This document shows, one piece after another, positions 33,437 to 40,904 of a stretch of 64,000 nucleotides of DNA. A model generated the notes under the pieces. It was not told the origin of the DNA, searched no databases, and worked only from the letters and a program-made list of their open reading frames with translations. This stretch comes from Hellea sp039977295. Its GTDB lineage: Bacteria > Pseudomonadota > Alphaproteobacteria > Caulobacterales > Maricaulaceae. The stretch covers positions 1,178,001 through 1,242,000 of the forward strand of contig JBDWDN010000012.1 of assembly GCA_039977295.1 (NCBI GenBank), written 5' to 3'. A program made the position numbers and the translations under genes. Within the stretch, counting starts at the first letter, position 1. Each line of letters opens with the position of its first letter.

Positions 33437-35869
33437 ATGTCATATAAATATTCCCGCCTGCTGTTGACCACAGCGGCAACACTCACACTTACCAGCTTAA
33501 TGGCTGCCCCCGCCTTTGCGGGAGACCTAACCACTGGCTTATTCCTACGCGGCGCCGAGAGCTTAGGTGATTTATCAGCCGCAGAGCCAACGGGGCCATT
33601 AGAAGCGCCCAATGTTGGCGCAGGTTGTAATTTAGGGGACGGCGCAGAATCCGTCCAATGCGGCGTAAATTCTGATGCGTCAGGGTCAAGTGCATCTGCC
33701 TTAGGCGCGAACACAATTGCTAGCGGTGTCGGCGGAACAGCGGTTGGTAATAATGCCGATGCAGTGGGCAACCTTTCCACGGCAATAGGCGTTCATGCAA
33801 ATACGGCGGGGATCGGCGCAAACGCCATCGGCCTTCGCGCAAGCGCATCTGGGAATTATGCGAATGCTATCGGGCGTAATGCTAACGCCGGCGGCGCAGG
33901 CGCCACAGCTATTGGTTTGGACAGCGCCGCCTCGGGCGATTACGCGCAAAGTTTCGGACGCAATGCGTCAGCATCAGGCGCGGCCTCTTTAGCTATGGGA
34001 ACAAATGCCAGCTCCGGCGGCCCAAATTCTGTCGCTATTGGTAAAAACGCGGCGGCAAATTTTGCCAATAGCGTGGCTATCGGAAACGGCGCGGCTGCAA
34101 CACGGTCAAACCAAATCATGCTGGGAAGCGCCACAACCACTTACACAATGGCCGGCATCAACTCTGCTGCCTCTCTTGGCCAACAACAGCCAGTTACGGG
34201 CATTCTCACAACAGATGCGGATGGAAATTTAGCGTCTGACGGCGGGGCGCTTTTCGCGTCAGTCGCAGATCATGAAGTTCGCATTACCGGCCTCGAAGGC
34301 GGGATGTCGCAAGAGATGAAGGACACGGCGGACGCAATGGCTGAGCAGGCCGCTCAAATTAAAGGCGGCGGCGCCGCCACGCAGGAAGCTGTAGATGTTG
34401 GCCCGACAGGTGACCCCGTCGAGGCCCCCAATATTGCGGATGCCTGCCAAGCCGGCGACGGCCCAGATAGTCTCCAATGCGGCATCAATGCCGATGCCTC
34501 CGGCTCTAGCGCCACAGCTCTTGGCGCAAACACAGTCGCAAGCGGTGTCGGCGGGACAGCCGTCGGCAATAATGCAGATGCTGTAGGCAATCTCTCCACG
34601 GCAATTGGGGTTCACGCCAATGCAACGGGGGTCGGCGCAAACGCCATCGGCCTTCGGGCAGATGCGTCCGGCAACTACGCCAATGCCATTGGCCGTAATG
34701 CAAACGCCTCAGGCGCGGGCGCCACAGCCATTGGCCTAGAAAGTGATGCAAGCGGCGCTTACGCGCAAGCCTATGGCCGTAACGCAAATGCTTCAGGCCC
34801 TGCCGCTCTGGCAATGGGCGCTGACGCGCAAGCAACAGCCTCAAATTCCATCGCAATTGGTAACGGAGCCTCTTCGGGATTTGCCAATAGCGTGGCTATC
34901 GGAAACGGCGCAGCAGCGACGCGCTCTAACCAAGTGATGTTAGGGTCCATGACAAGCACTTATACTCTCGCAGGCGTAACATCTGCCGCTTCTCTCGGGC
35001 AGCAACAAGAGGTCGTCGGACTACTCACAACAGATGCTAGCGGGAACATCGCTTCGGATGGCGGGGCGCTTCACGCGACAGTCGCAGATCACGAAGTTCG
35101 CATTACCGGCCTCGAAGGCGGCATGTCACAAGAGATGCGGGACATATCAGATGAAATGGCGGGAACGGCCGCGGATTTTGCCGACGATGCAGTGGCAGTT
35201 CCGGGCAGCCCCACTCAACATCCCTCTAACCCTTATGAAGGCTCGATAAGAGTGGCTGATACGGGCACAACAGGCGAACCTTATGCGCCCGATACGGCGG
35301 CTATTCCTGATGGGCCAACGACACACCCGTCAAACCCCTATTACACGCCCATCAAAGCCGCGCGTTCTGTTGCAGAGCCCGCTCCGAATTCGCTTTACGG
35401 TTCAAATCTTGATGTCACGACACAGCAAGGCGCAACCAATTCCGGCAATATCTCCACTAATGCAAATAACATCGCGACAAACGCGCAGAATGTTGCTGTG
35501 ACGTCTCAACGCGTTACCGTAAATTCTCAGCGCATTGCTGGCAATGCGGCGGGTATTTCACAAAACGCGCAACGCATTGAGCTTGCGATGGGATCCATCC
35601 TCGACAACTCACAATCTATTATGCGCAACACTGAAGAAATCTCGGAGCTCAGCTCGGGCTTAGCGGCTGTCACCGCCCTCCCCGATATGTATCTCTCGCC
35701 TGACGCAAAATGGTCAGCGGCTGGCGGTGTCGGCATGTATGGCGATGATGTTGGCGTCGGCGCAACACTCGCCGTTCGCGCGGGCCGTAACTTCGCCATT
35801 GGCGCAAGTGTCGCCTCAGCCGGCGAAAAAGCGACAGGCAAATTACAGGTGCGTTACGAAGGTTTCTAA
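33437..35869 (+). CDS. YadA-like trimeric autotransporter adhesin
   Basis: From the ATG at 33437 (GAGG 6 bases upstream) the product is 810 residues. A signal peptide ('LLLTTAATLTLTSLMAAPAFA') is followed by two copies of a head made of YadA/Hep_Hag 14-residue repeats ('AIGVHANTAGIGANAIG' style), each ending with a neck 'ATRSNQIMLGS' and a 'VADHEVRITGLEGGMSQEM' helix. A Pro-rich linker (about 575-640), a coiled-coil stalk with Asn/Ile heptads (about 660-745) and a C-terminal four-strand anchor ending 'KLQVRYEGF' complete it. It should form a trimeric outer-membrane adhesin. The two heads are an in-frame tandem duplication with an 819-bp period. Confidence 0.92.
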   Translation: MSYKYSRLLLTTAATLTLTSLMAAPAFAGDLTTGLFLRGAESLGDLSAAEPTGPLEAPNVGAGCNLGDGAESVQCGVNSDASGSSASALGANTIASGVGGTAVGNNADAVGNLSTAIGVHANTAGIGANAIGLRASASGNYANAIGRNANAGGAGATAIGLDSAASGDYAQSFGRNASASGAASLAMGTNASSGGPNSVAIGKNAAANFANSVAIGNGAAATRSNQIMLGSATTTYTMAGINSAASLGQQQPVTGILTTDADGNLASDGGALFASVADHEVRITGLEGGMSQEMKDTADAMAEQAAQIKGGGAATQEAVDVGPTGDPVEAPNIADACQAGDGPDSLQCGINADASGSSATALGANTVASGVGGTAVGNNADAVGNLSTAIGVHANATGVGANAIGLRADASGNYANAIGRNANASGAGATAIGLESDASGAYAQAYGRNANASGPAALAMGADAQATASNSIAIGNGASSGFANSVAIGNGAAATRSNQVMLGSMTSTYTLAGVTSAASLGQQQEVVGLLTTDASGNIASDGGALHATVADHEVRITGLEGGMSQEMRDISDEMAGTAADFADDAVAVPGSPTQHPSNPYEGSIRVADTGTTGEPYAPDTAAIPDGPTTHPSNPYYTPIKAARSVAEPAPNSLYGSNLDVTTQQGATNSGNISTNANNIATNAQNVAVTSQRVTVNSQRIAGNAAGISQNAQRIELAMGSILDNSQSIMRNTEEISELSSGLAAVTALPDMYLSPDAKWSAAGGVGMYGDDVGVGATLAVRAGRNFAIGASVASAGEKATGKLQVRYEGF
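33602..35165 (+). repeat. Tandem duplication inside the autotransporter gene (819-bp period)
   Basis: Arm 1 is about 33602-34346 and arm 2 about 34421-35165. Landmarks checked at the start, middle and end of the arms (AGCGGTGTCG at 33722 and 34541; TTTGCCAATA at 34061 and 34880; the VADHEVRITG codons) all sit exactly 819 bp apart, so no net length change occurred. Some stretches are identical for tens of bases, others diverged at third positions. Confidence 0.85.
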
Positions 35870-35891
35870 TCACACTTGAATAAACCAAATA

Positions 35892-35929
35892 AAGCCGCCT
35901 CTTCGATAGTCTCGGAGGGGCGGTTTTTT
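35892..35929 (+). terminator. Intrinsic terminator after the autotransporter gene
   Basis: A GC-rich stem (AAGCCGCCTC region with GAGGGGCGG) with an interior loop is followed by TTTTTT, 22 bp after the stop codon. Good rho-independent terminator for the plus strand. Confidence 0.8.
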
Positions 35930-35972
35930 ATGTGACTTGCTGTTTTTGTCTGACGCCGCTAAGCCCCCGCCA

Positions 35973-36425
35973 ATGGCTATAATAACCTTAGATGATCTAC
36001 GCGAAACCTCCGGCGCATTGCTCGGCCTAGACCCTGGCACCAAAACTCTAGGCCTGGCCATTAGTGACCGTACCCGCCTCATCGCCACGCCGCTGGAGAC
36101 GATCCGCCGCGAGAAGTTTACGCTCGATGCCACATATCTACTAAAGGTCTATGCTGATAATAAAGCCAGCGCTTTGATTGTCGGCCTCCCTATTAATATG
36201 AACGGCACACACGGGCCGCGCACGCAATCGGTCAGAGATTTTTGCGCCAACCTGTTAAAGCTTCAAGACCTGCCCATATTCCTTTGGGATGAGCGCCTTT
36301 CCACTATGGCCGTTACGCGCGGCATGTTAGAGGCCGATATGAGCCGCAAGAAGCGCAAAGAGAACGTCGACAAACTCGCGGCGGGCTATATTCTACAAGG
36401 CGTATTGGATAGGCTCCGAGCTTAA
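35973..36425 (+). CDS. ruvX: YqgF/RuvX-type RNase H-fold nuclease
   Basis: The 150-residue protein has the RNase-H-like fold of the YqgF family: 'LLGLDPGTKTLGLAISD' (first catalytic Asp), 'ALIVGLPINMNG', 'FLWDERLSTMAV' (catalytic Glu) and 'ENVDKLAAGYILQGVLD' (final Asp). The family is implicated in pre-16S rRNA 5' maturation, earlier called a putative Holliday junction resolvase. ATG at 35973 is preferred to a TTG at 35937. It precedes pyrB by 63 bp. Confidence 0.93.
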   Translation: MAIITLDDLRETSGALLGLDPGTKTLGLAISDRTRLIATPLETIRREKFTLDATYLLKVYADNKASALIVGLPINMNGTHGPRTQSVRDFCANLLKLQDLPIFLWDERLSTMAVTRGMLEADMSRKKRKENVDKLAAGYILQGVLDRLRA

Positions 36426-36454
36426 GCCCAAAGTCTTGAGGGGCCTCAAGCCTA

Positions 36455-36482
36455 TTGACTCTGTACGATTTTTTCGTACAGA
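36455..36482 (+). promoter_or_regulatory. pyrB promoter with inverted-repeat operator in the spacer
   Basis: TTGACT (36455-36460) and TACAGA (36477-36482) are 16 bases apart. A perfect 8-bp inverted repeat, CTGTACGA (36461-36468) and TCGTACAG (36474-36481) with a 5-base T loop, fills the spacer and runs into the -10. The predicted start of transcription falls at or near the A of the pyrB ATG (36489), and there is no Shine-Dalgarno, so the mRNA may be leaderless. No T-run follows, so it is not a terminator. Confidence 0.6.
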
Positions 36483-36488
36483 CATTTC

Positions 36489-37673
36489 ATGTCCTATTCA
36501 AAGTCTATTATCGATGATATTTTTGGCGGCATTCGCCCTGCCGCGCGGGCCCTTGATAAGGCCGCAACGACCATTCAAGGCTGGTATGATGCGGGGACAA
36601 TCCCCCAGAAGCATTGGTCAGATGTTATTGAAATCGCTAAAGATTTTGACCACCACCTAACGCCTGATGATTTCTTCCCGTCCCAAGCGCCTGCCGCCTC
36701 ATCATTCGGATATGCCTTTAAAAAATTACATTGCCTGTCCATTGATGACTTTCATCGCCCCGACATAGAAACGCTCTTATCGCTGGGGGAACATTACCTT
36801 GATTTGACTGTTCAGAAAAACCCTGACCGCGCCATCCTAAAGGGCAAAACACTGATTAATGTTTTTTTCGAGAACTCGACGCGGACAGAAAAAAGCTTTG
36901 AATTAGCGGGCAAACGCCTCGGCGCTGATGTCATCTCTATGCAAATCGCCAGTAGCTCCGTCAAGAAAGGCGAAACACTATTGGACACGGCCGCAACGCT
37001 CAACGCCATGAATCCTGATCTGCTTGTTGTGCGGCATGGCTCGTCTGGCGCGCCCGCTTTGCTCGCGCAAAAGGTGTCTTGCTCTGTCATCAATGCAGGT
37101 GACGGCATGCATGAACACCCGACGCAAGCCTTGCTGGATGCCCTCACCCTACGGCAGGCTTTTGATGGTCAGATTGACGGGCTTCGTATTGCCATTTGCG
37201 GCGACATTTTGCATTCACGCGTGGCCCGTTCAAATGTCAAACTTCTCAATATGTTAGGCGCAGAAGTCCGCCTGATCGGCCCGCCGACCCTGCTGCCCAC
37301 CGATGCCGATAAATGGGGCGTTGATATTTTTCATGATATGGAGACGGGGCTAAAGGGCTGCGATGTTGTCATGATGCTGCGTCTACAGCTCGAGCGTATG
37401 AGCGGAGCGTTTGTACCGTCCAAGAGAGAATACTTCCATTTCCACGGCCTTGACCGCACTAAACTCGCCTTCGCGAAAGAAGGCGCGCTCGTCATGCATC
37501 CGGGCCCGATGAATCGCGGCGTTGAGATAAGCTCAGATGTCGCGGACGACCCAGACATAAGCCTCATCACGCAACAAGTCGAAACAGGTGTCGCCATGCG
37601 CATGGGTATTCTTCACGCGCTCTCCGAAGCCCAAGACGCGGCCCAAATTCCGTCAAGGGAGATGAAACGATGA
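36489..37673 (+). CDS. pyrB: Aspartate carbamoyltransferase fused to an N-terminal helix-turn-helix domain
   Basis: The 394-residue protein is longer than the usual catalytic chain of about 310. Residues about 7-62 ('FGGIRPAARALDKAATTIQG' then 'WYDAGTIPQKHWSDVIEIA') match the small Cro/YdaS-like carph-isopro helix-turn-helix pattern. A linker (63-77) joins it to a full ATCase with STRT (130-133), Lys160, Arg182, 'HEHPTQ' (208-213), 'LHSRVARS' (241-248) and 'HPGPMNRG' (337-344). Key catalytic residues appear intact, so it should make carbamoyl-aspartate. No in-frame ATG, GTG or TTG separates the domains. It overlaps the next gene by ATGA. The operator-like repeat in its promoter suggests self-regulation (inference). 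Confidence 0.93.
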   Translation: MSYSKSIIDDIFGGIRPAARALDKAATTIQGWYDAGTIPQKHWSDVIEIAKDFDHHLTPDDFFPSQAPAASSFGYAFKKLHCLSIDDFHRPDIETLLSLGEHYLDLTVQKNPDRAILKGKTLINVFFENSTRTEKSFELAGKRLGADVISMQIASSSVKKGETLLDTAATLNAMNPDLLVVRHGSSGAPALLAQKVSCSVINAGDGMHEHPTQALLDALTLRQAFDGQIDGLRIAICGDILHSRVARSNVKLLNMLGAEVRLIGPPTLLPTDADKWGVDIFHDMETGLKGCDVVMMLRLQLERMSGAFVPSKREYFHFHGLDRTKLAFAKEGALVMHPGPMNRGVEISSDVADDPDISLITQQVETGVAMRMGILHALSEAQDAAQIPSREMKR

Positions 37674-38944
37674 GCACGCTCTCTATTGTAAATGCCCGCA
37701 TCATTGACCCGGCAACGGGATATGATGAGTTTGGCGCTATCCTCCTAGAAGATGGCCGCATCACGGCATTTGGCCCAAATGTGGACGCTGAGGGCAACAT
37801 CATCGACGCAGAAGGCCACATCTGCTGCCCTGGATTAATCGATATGCGCGTCTCAACTGGCGAGCCAGGGAGAGAGAACCGCGAGACGATTGCGACCGCG
37901 GCCGCTGCCGCGGCCGCAGGCGGCATTACCTCAATCGTGATTATGCCCGAGACAGACCCGGTCATTGATGACATGGCGCTTGTGGATTATCTAACGCGCC
38001 GCGCCGAAACCGCGCCCGTCAACGTCTATGTCGCGGGCGCGCTTACTAAGGGTCTGGACGGAAAAACCCTCACTGAAATTGGCCTCATGTCCCAAGCCGG
38101 GGCTGTGATGTTTTCCAATGGCAAAGCCCCGATTGCCGACGCGCAGACAATGCGGCGCTTGCTCGCCTATTCCGCTAGCTTTAACGCCCTGATTGCCAAT
38201 CGCGCCCTAGAGCCGTCCCTCTCCAAAGGCGCTGTCGCCCATGAGAGCGATCTTTCCGCTCGGCTCGGTTTGACAGGCGCGCCCTCTGCCGCCGAACGCA
38301 TTATGGCCGAGCGCGACGTTGCCTTGGCCGAGCTGACGGGTGGGCGTTTGTTGATTGATATGATTTCTTCGTCCGAGGCCCTAAGCGTCGTGCGCCGCGC
38401 GAAATCGCGCGATCTCGAAATCGCTTGCTCGGTGAGCATCAATCACCTAGCGCTCAATGAGGTTGATATTGGGGACTATCGCAGCTTTGCCAAACTCGAC
38501 CCGCCCTTACGTGAAGAGAGCGACCGCTTGGCCTTATTAGAAGGCATAAATGACGGCACAATTGACGTCATTGTCTCTAATCATGATCCCCGTCCTGCAG
38601 GTGAAAAGCGCCTGCCTTATGCTGAGGCCTCATCAGGCGCTGTCGGCCTCGAAACGCTACTCGCAGCAGGCCTCTCCCAAGTCGCAGATGGACGGCTCGA
38701 TTTAATGGCCTTTCTAGCCGCTGTAACGTCAAACCCTGCGGCTCTTCTCGGGCTAGAGAGCGGACGTATCGCAGAAGGCGCGCCTGCTGATCTGATCATT
38801 TTTAATCCTAATGCGCCGTGGGTCTGTGATAGTGATAAGGTGCTCTCGCGCTCCAAAAACACGCCGCTTGACGGACGGCGCATGACAGGCCGCAATATAA
38901 AGACGATCTGCCAAGGGCGAGTTGTCTTTGACTCCCGTCTCTAA
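37670..38944 (+). CDS. pyrX: Dihydroorotase-like protein lacking metal ligands (PyrX/PyrC')
   Basis: The 424-residue protein has the amidohydrolase fold of dihydroorotase, but the catalytic signature DxHxH is replaced by D58-M-R60-V-S62. The later His positions are also lost ('LIDMISSSEAL' where an active enzyme has His, and 'VSNHDPRP' instead of TDHAPH). It should not be active. In Pseudomonas-type ATCases such a pseudo-DHOase is a structural subunit assembled with PyrB. The ATGA overlap with pyrB fits a stoichiometric partner. An active PyrC must be encoded elsewhere. Annotators may label it pyrC. Confidence 0.88.
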   Translation: MSTLSIVNARIIDPATGYDEFGAILLEDGRITAFGPNVDAEGNIIDAEGHICCPGLIDMRVSTGEPGRENRETIATAAAAAAAGGITSIVIMPETDPVIDDMALVDYLTRRAETAPVNVYVAGALTKGLDGKTLTEIGLMSQAGAVMFSNGKAPIADAQTMRRLLAYSASFNALIANRALEPSLSKGAVAHESDLSARLGLTGAPSAAERIMAERDVALAELTGGRLLIDMISSSEALSVVRRAKSRDLEIACSVSINHLALNEVDIGDYRSFAKLDPPLREESDRLALLEGINDGTIDVIVSNHDPRPAGEKRLPYAEASSGAVGLETLLAAGLSQVADGRLDLMAFLAAVTSNPAALLGLESGRIAEGAPADLIIFNPNAPWVCDSDKVLSRSKNTPLDGRRMTGRNIKTICQGRVVFDSRL

Positions 38945-38962
38945 CCTCGCTAGGTTCTTATT

Positions 38963-39556
38963 ATGTTCTCAATGCCAATTCTCTACGCCCTCATTGGCGG
39001 TTATCTGCTAGGCTCTATTCCATTCGGCCTTTTGATAACCCGCGCGACAGGCCAAGGCGATATACGTTCCATCGGCTCGGGTAATATCGGCGCGACTAAT
39101 GTGCTCCGCACAGGGCGTAAGGACATCGCCCTTATCACGCTGATTTTAGATGCGGGTAAAGCCGGCGTAGCAGCGCTTCTCTTCAATCATTTTTTTGGCG
39201 CCCCTATCGGGCTCTTCGCGGGCGCAGCCGCTCTCATCGGGCATTGCTTTCCTGTCTGGCTAAAATTTAAAGGCGGCAAAGGCGTCGCGACATTCTTTGG
39301 CTGCCTTCTGGCGACAGCTTGGCCCATCGGGCTGATTGCGGGGGCGGTTTGGCTAGTCTGCGCATTTGTGACTCGCATTTCATCACTGTCAGCTCTCGCC
39401 GCCGCAGGCTCTGCGCCGCTCATCGCATTTATGATGGGCTATCCTAATGTTGCGATTATGGCCGCAGTCCTCGCCGTCATTATATATATTCGCCACGGCG
39501 AGAATATCGGCCGCATCATTAAAGGCACAGAATCCCGCATAGGTAAAAAGGGCTAA
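38963..39556 (+). CDS. plsY: Glycerol-3-phosphate acyltransferase
   Basis: PlsY transfers the acyl group from acyl-phosphate to glycerol-3-phosphate, the first step of phospholipid synthesis, in the inner membrane. The 197-residue protein has five to six hydrophobic helices and the three family motifs: 'GSGNIGATNVLR', 'KFKGGKGVAT' and a C-terminal 'RHGENIGRIIKGTE'. The stop overlaps the dprA start by one base. Length is normal. Confidence 0.95.
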   Translation: MFSMPILYALIGGYLLGSIPFGLLITRATGQGDIRSIGSGNIGATNVLRTGRKDIALITLILDAGKAGVAALLFNHFFGAPIGLFAGAAALIGHCFPVWLKFKGGKGVATFFGCLLATAWPIGLIAGAVWLVCAFVTRISSLSALAAAGSAPLIAFMMGYPNVAIMAAVLAVIIYIRHGENIGRIIKGTESRIGKKG

Positions 39557-40668
39557 TGCACAAGGCTGAGCTTAGCTTTGCGGAAAAGCGGGATTGGCTA
39601 CGCCTCTCCAGAACGCCGCGTGTCGGCCCCGTGGCCTTTCGTGATCTCCTCAGGCGTTATAAAACGGCCGCAGCCGCCCTAGAGGCCCTGCCCTCGATTG
39701 TACGCCGTAAGGATGCTGTCATTCCGGCAGCCTCCGCCATTGAAGCAGAGATGGAACATGCTGAGCAGATGGGCATAAAAATCCTAGCCGCCTGTGAGCT
39801 AGATTATCCGGCTTACTTGCGCGCCGTAGACCCGCCCCCACCCCTGATCAGCGTATTGGGACGCACAGACATTCTACACAAACCCTGCGCCGCCATTGTC
39901 GGCTCGCGCAATGCTTCAGCCATCGGACAGCGCTTTGCTCGCCAGATAGCGAATGAGCTAGGCGAGGAAGGCTATACAATCATATCAGGCCTCGCGCGCG
40001 GCATAGATGCCAGCGCCCATGCAGGCTCGCTTAGAACAGGCACAGCCGCCGTTCTGGGCGGCGGTGTTGACCATGTCTATCCCAGGCAAAATGCCGAGCT
40101 TTACAGCGCGATGCAGGAGCAAGGCGCGCTAATCTCCGAGAGCCCGCTAGGATACCGCGCCACAGCCCGTGACTTTCCGCGCCGCAACCGCATCATCTCT
40201 GGCCTCTCCATGGGCGTTATCGTGATAGAGGCCGCCGAACGCTCCGGCACCCTCATCACCGCTCGCTACGCCATGGAGCAAAACCGCGAAGTCATGGCCG
40301 CCCCAGGCTCCCCGCTCGACCCGCGCACAAAGGGCTGTAATCGACTCATTCAACAAGGCGCGGCGCTCATTGAAAATACGGACGACATTCTCGTATGCCT
40401 ACAAGATATCCGCGCGCTAGGTGTGATGGAACCAGGTGAAGACTACACCCAAGCAGAATTTGACTGGGCAGGCGCAGAGCAAGACATTGACCGTGCGCGT
40501 AAGGCGATAGCAAACCTGCTTTCCCCAACACCAACACCACGTGATGAGGTCATTCGGCTTAGCAGGTATTCAACGGCAGTGGCAACGGCGGCGCTGCTTG
40601 AGATGGAGCTTAATGGGGATGTTGTTGTTGAAGCTGATGGGGGTGTTGCTTTGGGGTTTGGGTTTTAG
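39556..40668 (+). CDS. dprA: DNA-processing protein DprA
   Basis: DprA binds single-stranded DNA and loads RecA during transformation. The 370-residue protein has an N-terminal helical (SAM-like) part (about 1-70), then the Rossmann-like core with 'AIVGSRNASAIGQRFA', 'IISGLARGIDASAHAG', 'AVLGGGVDHVYPRQN', 'DFPRRNRIISGLS' and 'AAPGSPLDPRTKGCN'. A C-terminal winged-helix domain (about 310-370) ends it. It lies between plsY and topA, a widespread alphaproteobacterial order. Confidence 0.95.
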   Translation: MHKAELSFAEKRDWLRLSRTPRVGPVAFRDLLRRYKTAAAALEALPSIVRRKDAVIPAASAIEAEMEHAEQMGIKILAACELDYPAYLRAVDPPPPLISVLGRTDILHKPCAAIVGSRNASAIGQRFARQIANELGEEGYTIISGLARGIDASAHAGSLRTGTAAVLGGGVDHVYPRQNAELYSAMQEQGALISESPLGYRATARDFPRRNRIISGLSMGVIVIEAAERSGTLITARYAMEQNREVMAAPGSPLDPRTKGCNRLIQQGAALIENTDDILVCLQDIRALGVMEPGEDYTQAEFDWAGAEQDIDRARKAIANLLSPTPTPRDEVIRLSRYSTAVATAALLEMELNGDVVVEADGGVALGFGF

Positions 40669-40904
40669 AGACGGCAGAGCGTTACCCCGCTCTACTAAAG
40701 CTCTATTGCCGTCCTGAGGCATGACTATCTGGCGGCTAAACCTTGGATTGGCGCTCAAACCTTGACCAAGTTCGCCTTTAAATCCCTTCCACTGCGGGCC
40801 TATGGTTGACAATCCACCCCCCTTCGCCCAAATGAGCGCTGTTTTTATGACCCGCCGGACGGCCTTTTAGCCCTCCGGCGCTGCTACATTTGGAAGTCAC
40901 AGGC
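40669..40904 (+). promoter_or_regulatory. dprA-topA intergenic region with two hairpins
   Basis: Just after the dprA stop, GACGGCA (40670-40676) pairs with TGCCGTC (40707-40713) around an inner GAGCG/CGCTC stem. Near topA, CGCCGGA (40853-40859) pairs with TCCGGCG (40874-40880), ending 24 bases before the ATG. A strong -35-like TTGACA lies at 40806-40811, with only a weak -10 behind it. No gene is seen in this 236-bp stretch. The second hairpin would be in the topA leader. Confidence 0.4.

Noticed and set aside
33602..35165. CRISPR-like or minisatellite array
   Set aside because: The repeats are coding, in frame, of YadA head type, with no constant spacers.
36461..36481. Terminator for ruvX
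   Set aside because: The T-run is in the loop, not after the stem, and the repeat sits within a promoter-like arrangement.
37670..38944. Active dihydroorotase (PyrC)
   Set aside because: The metal-binding His residues are replaced, so I call it a pseudo-enzyme despite the family similarity.
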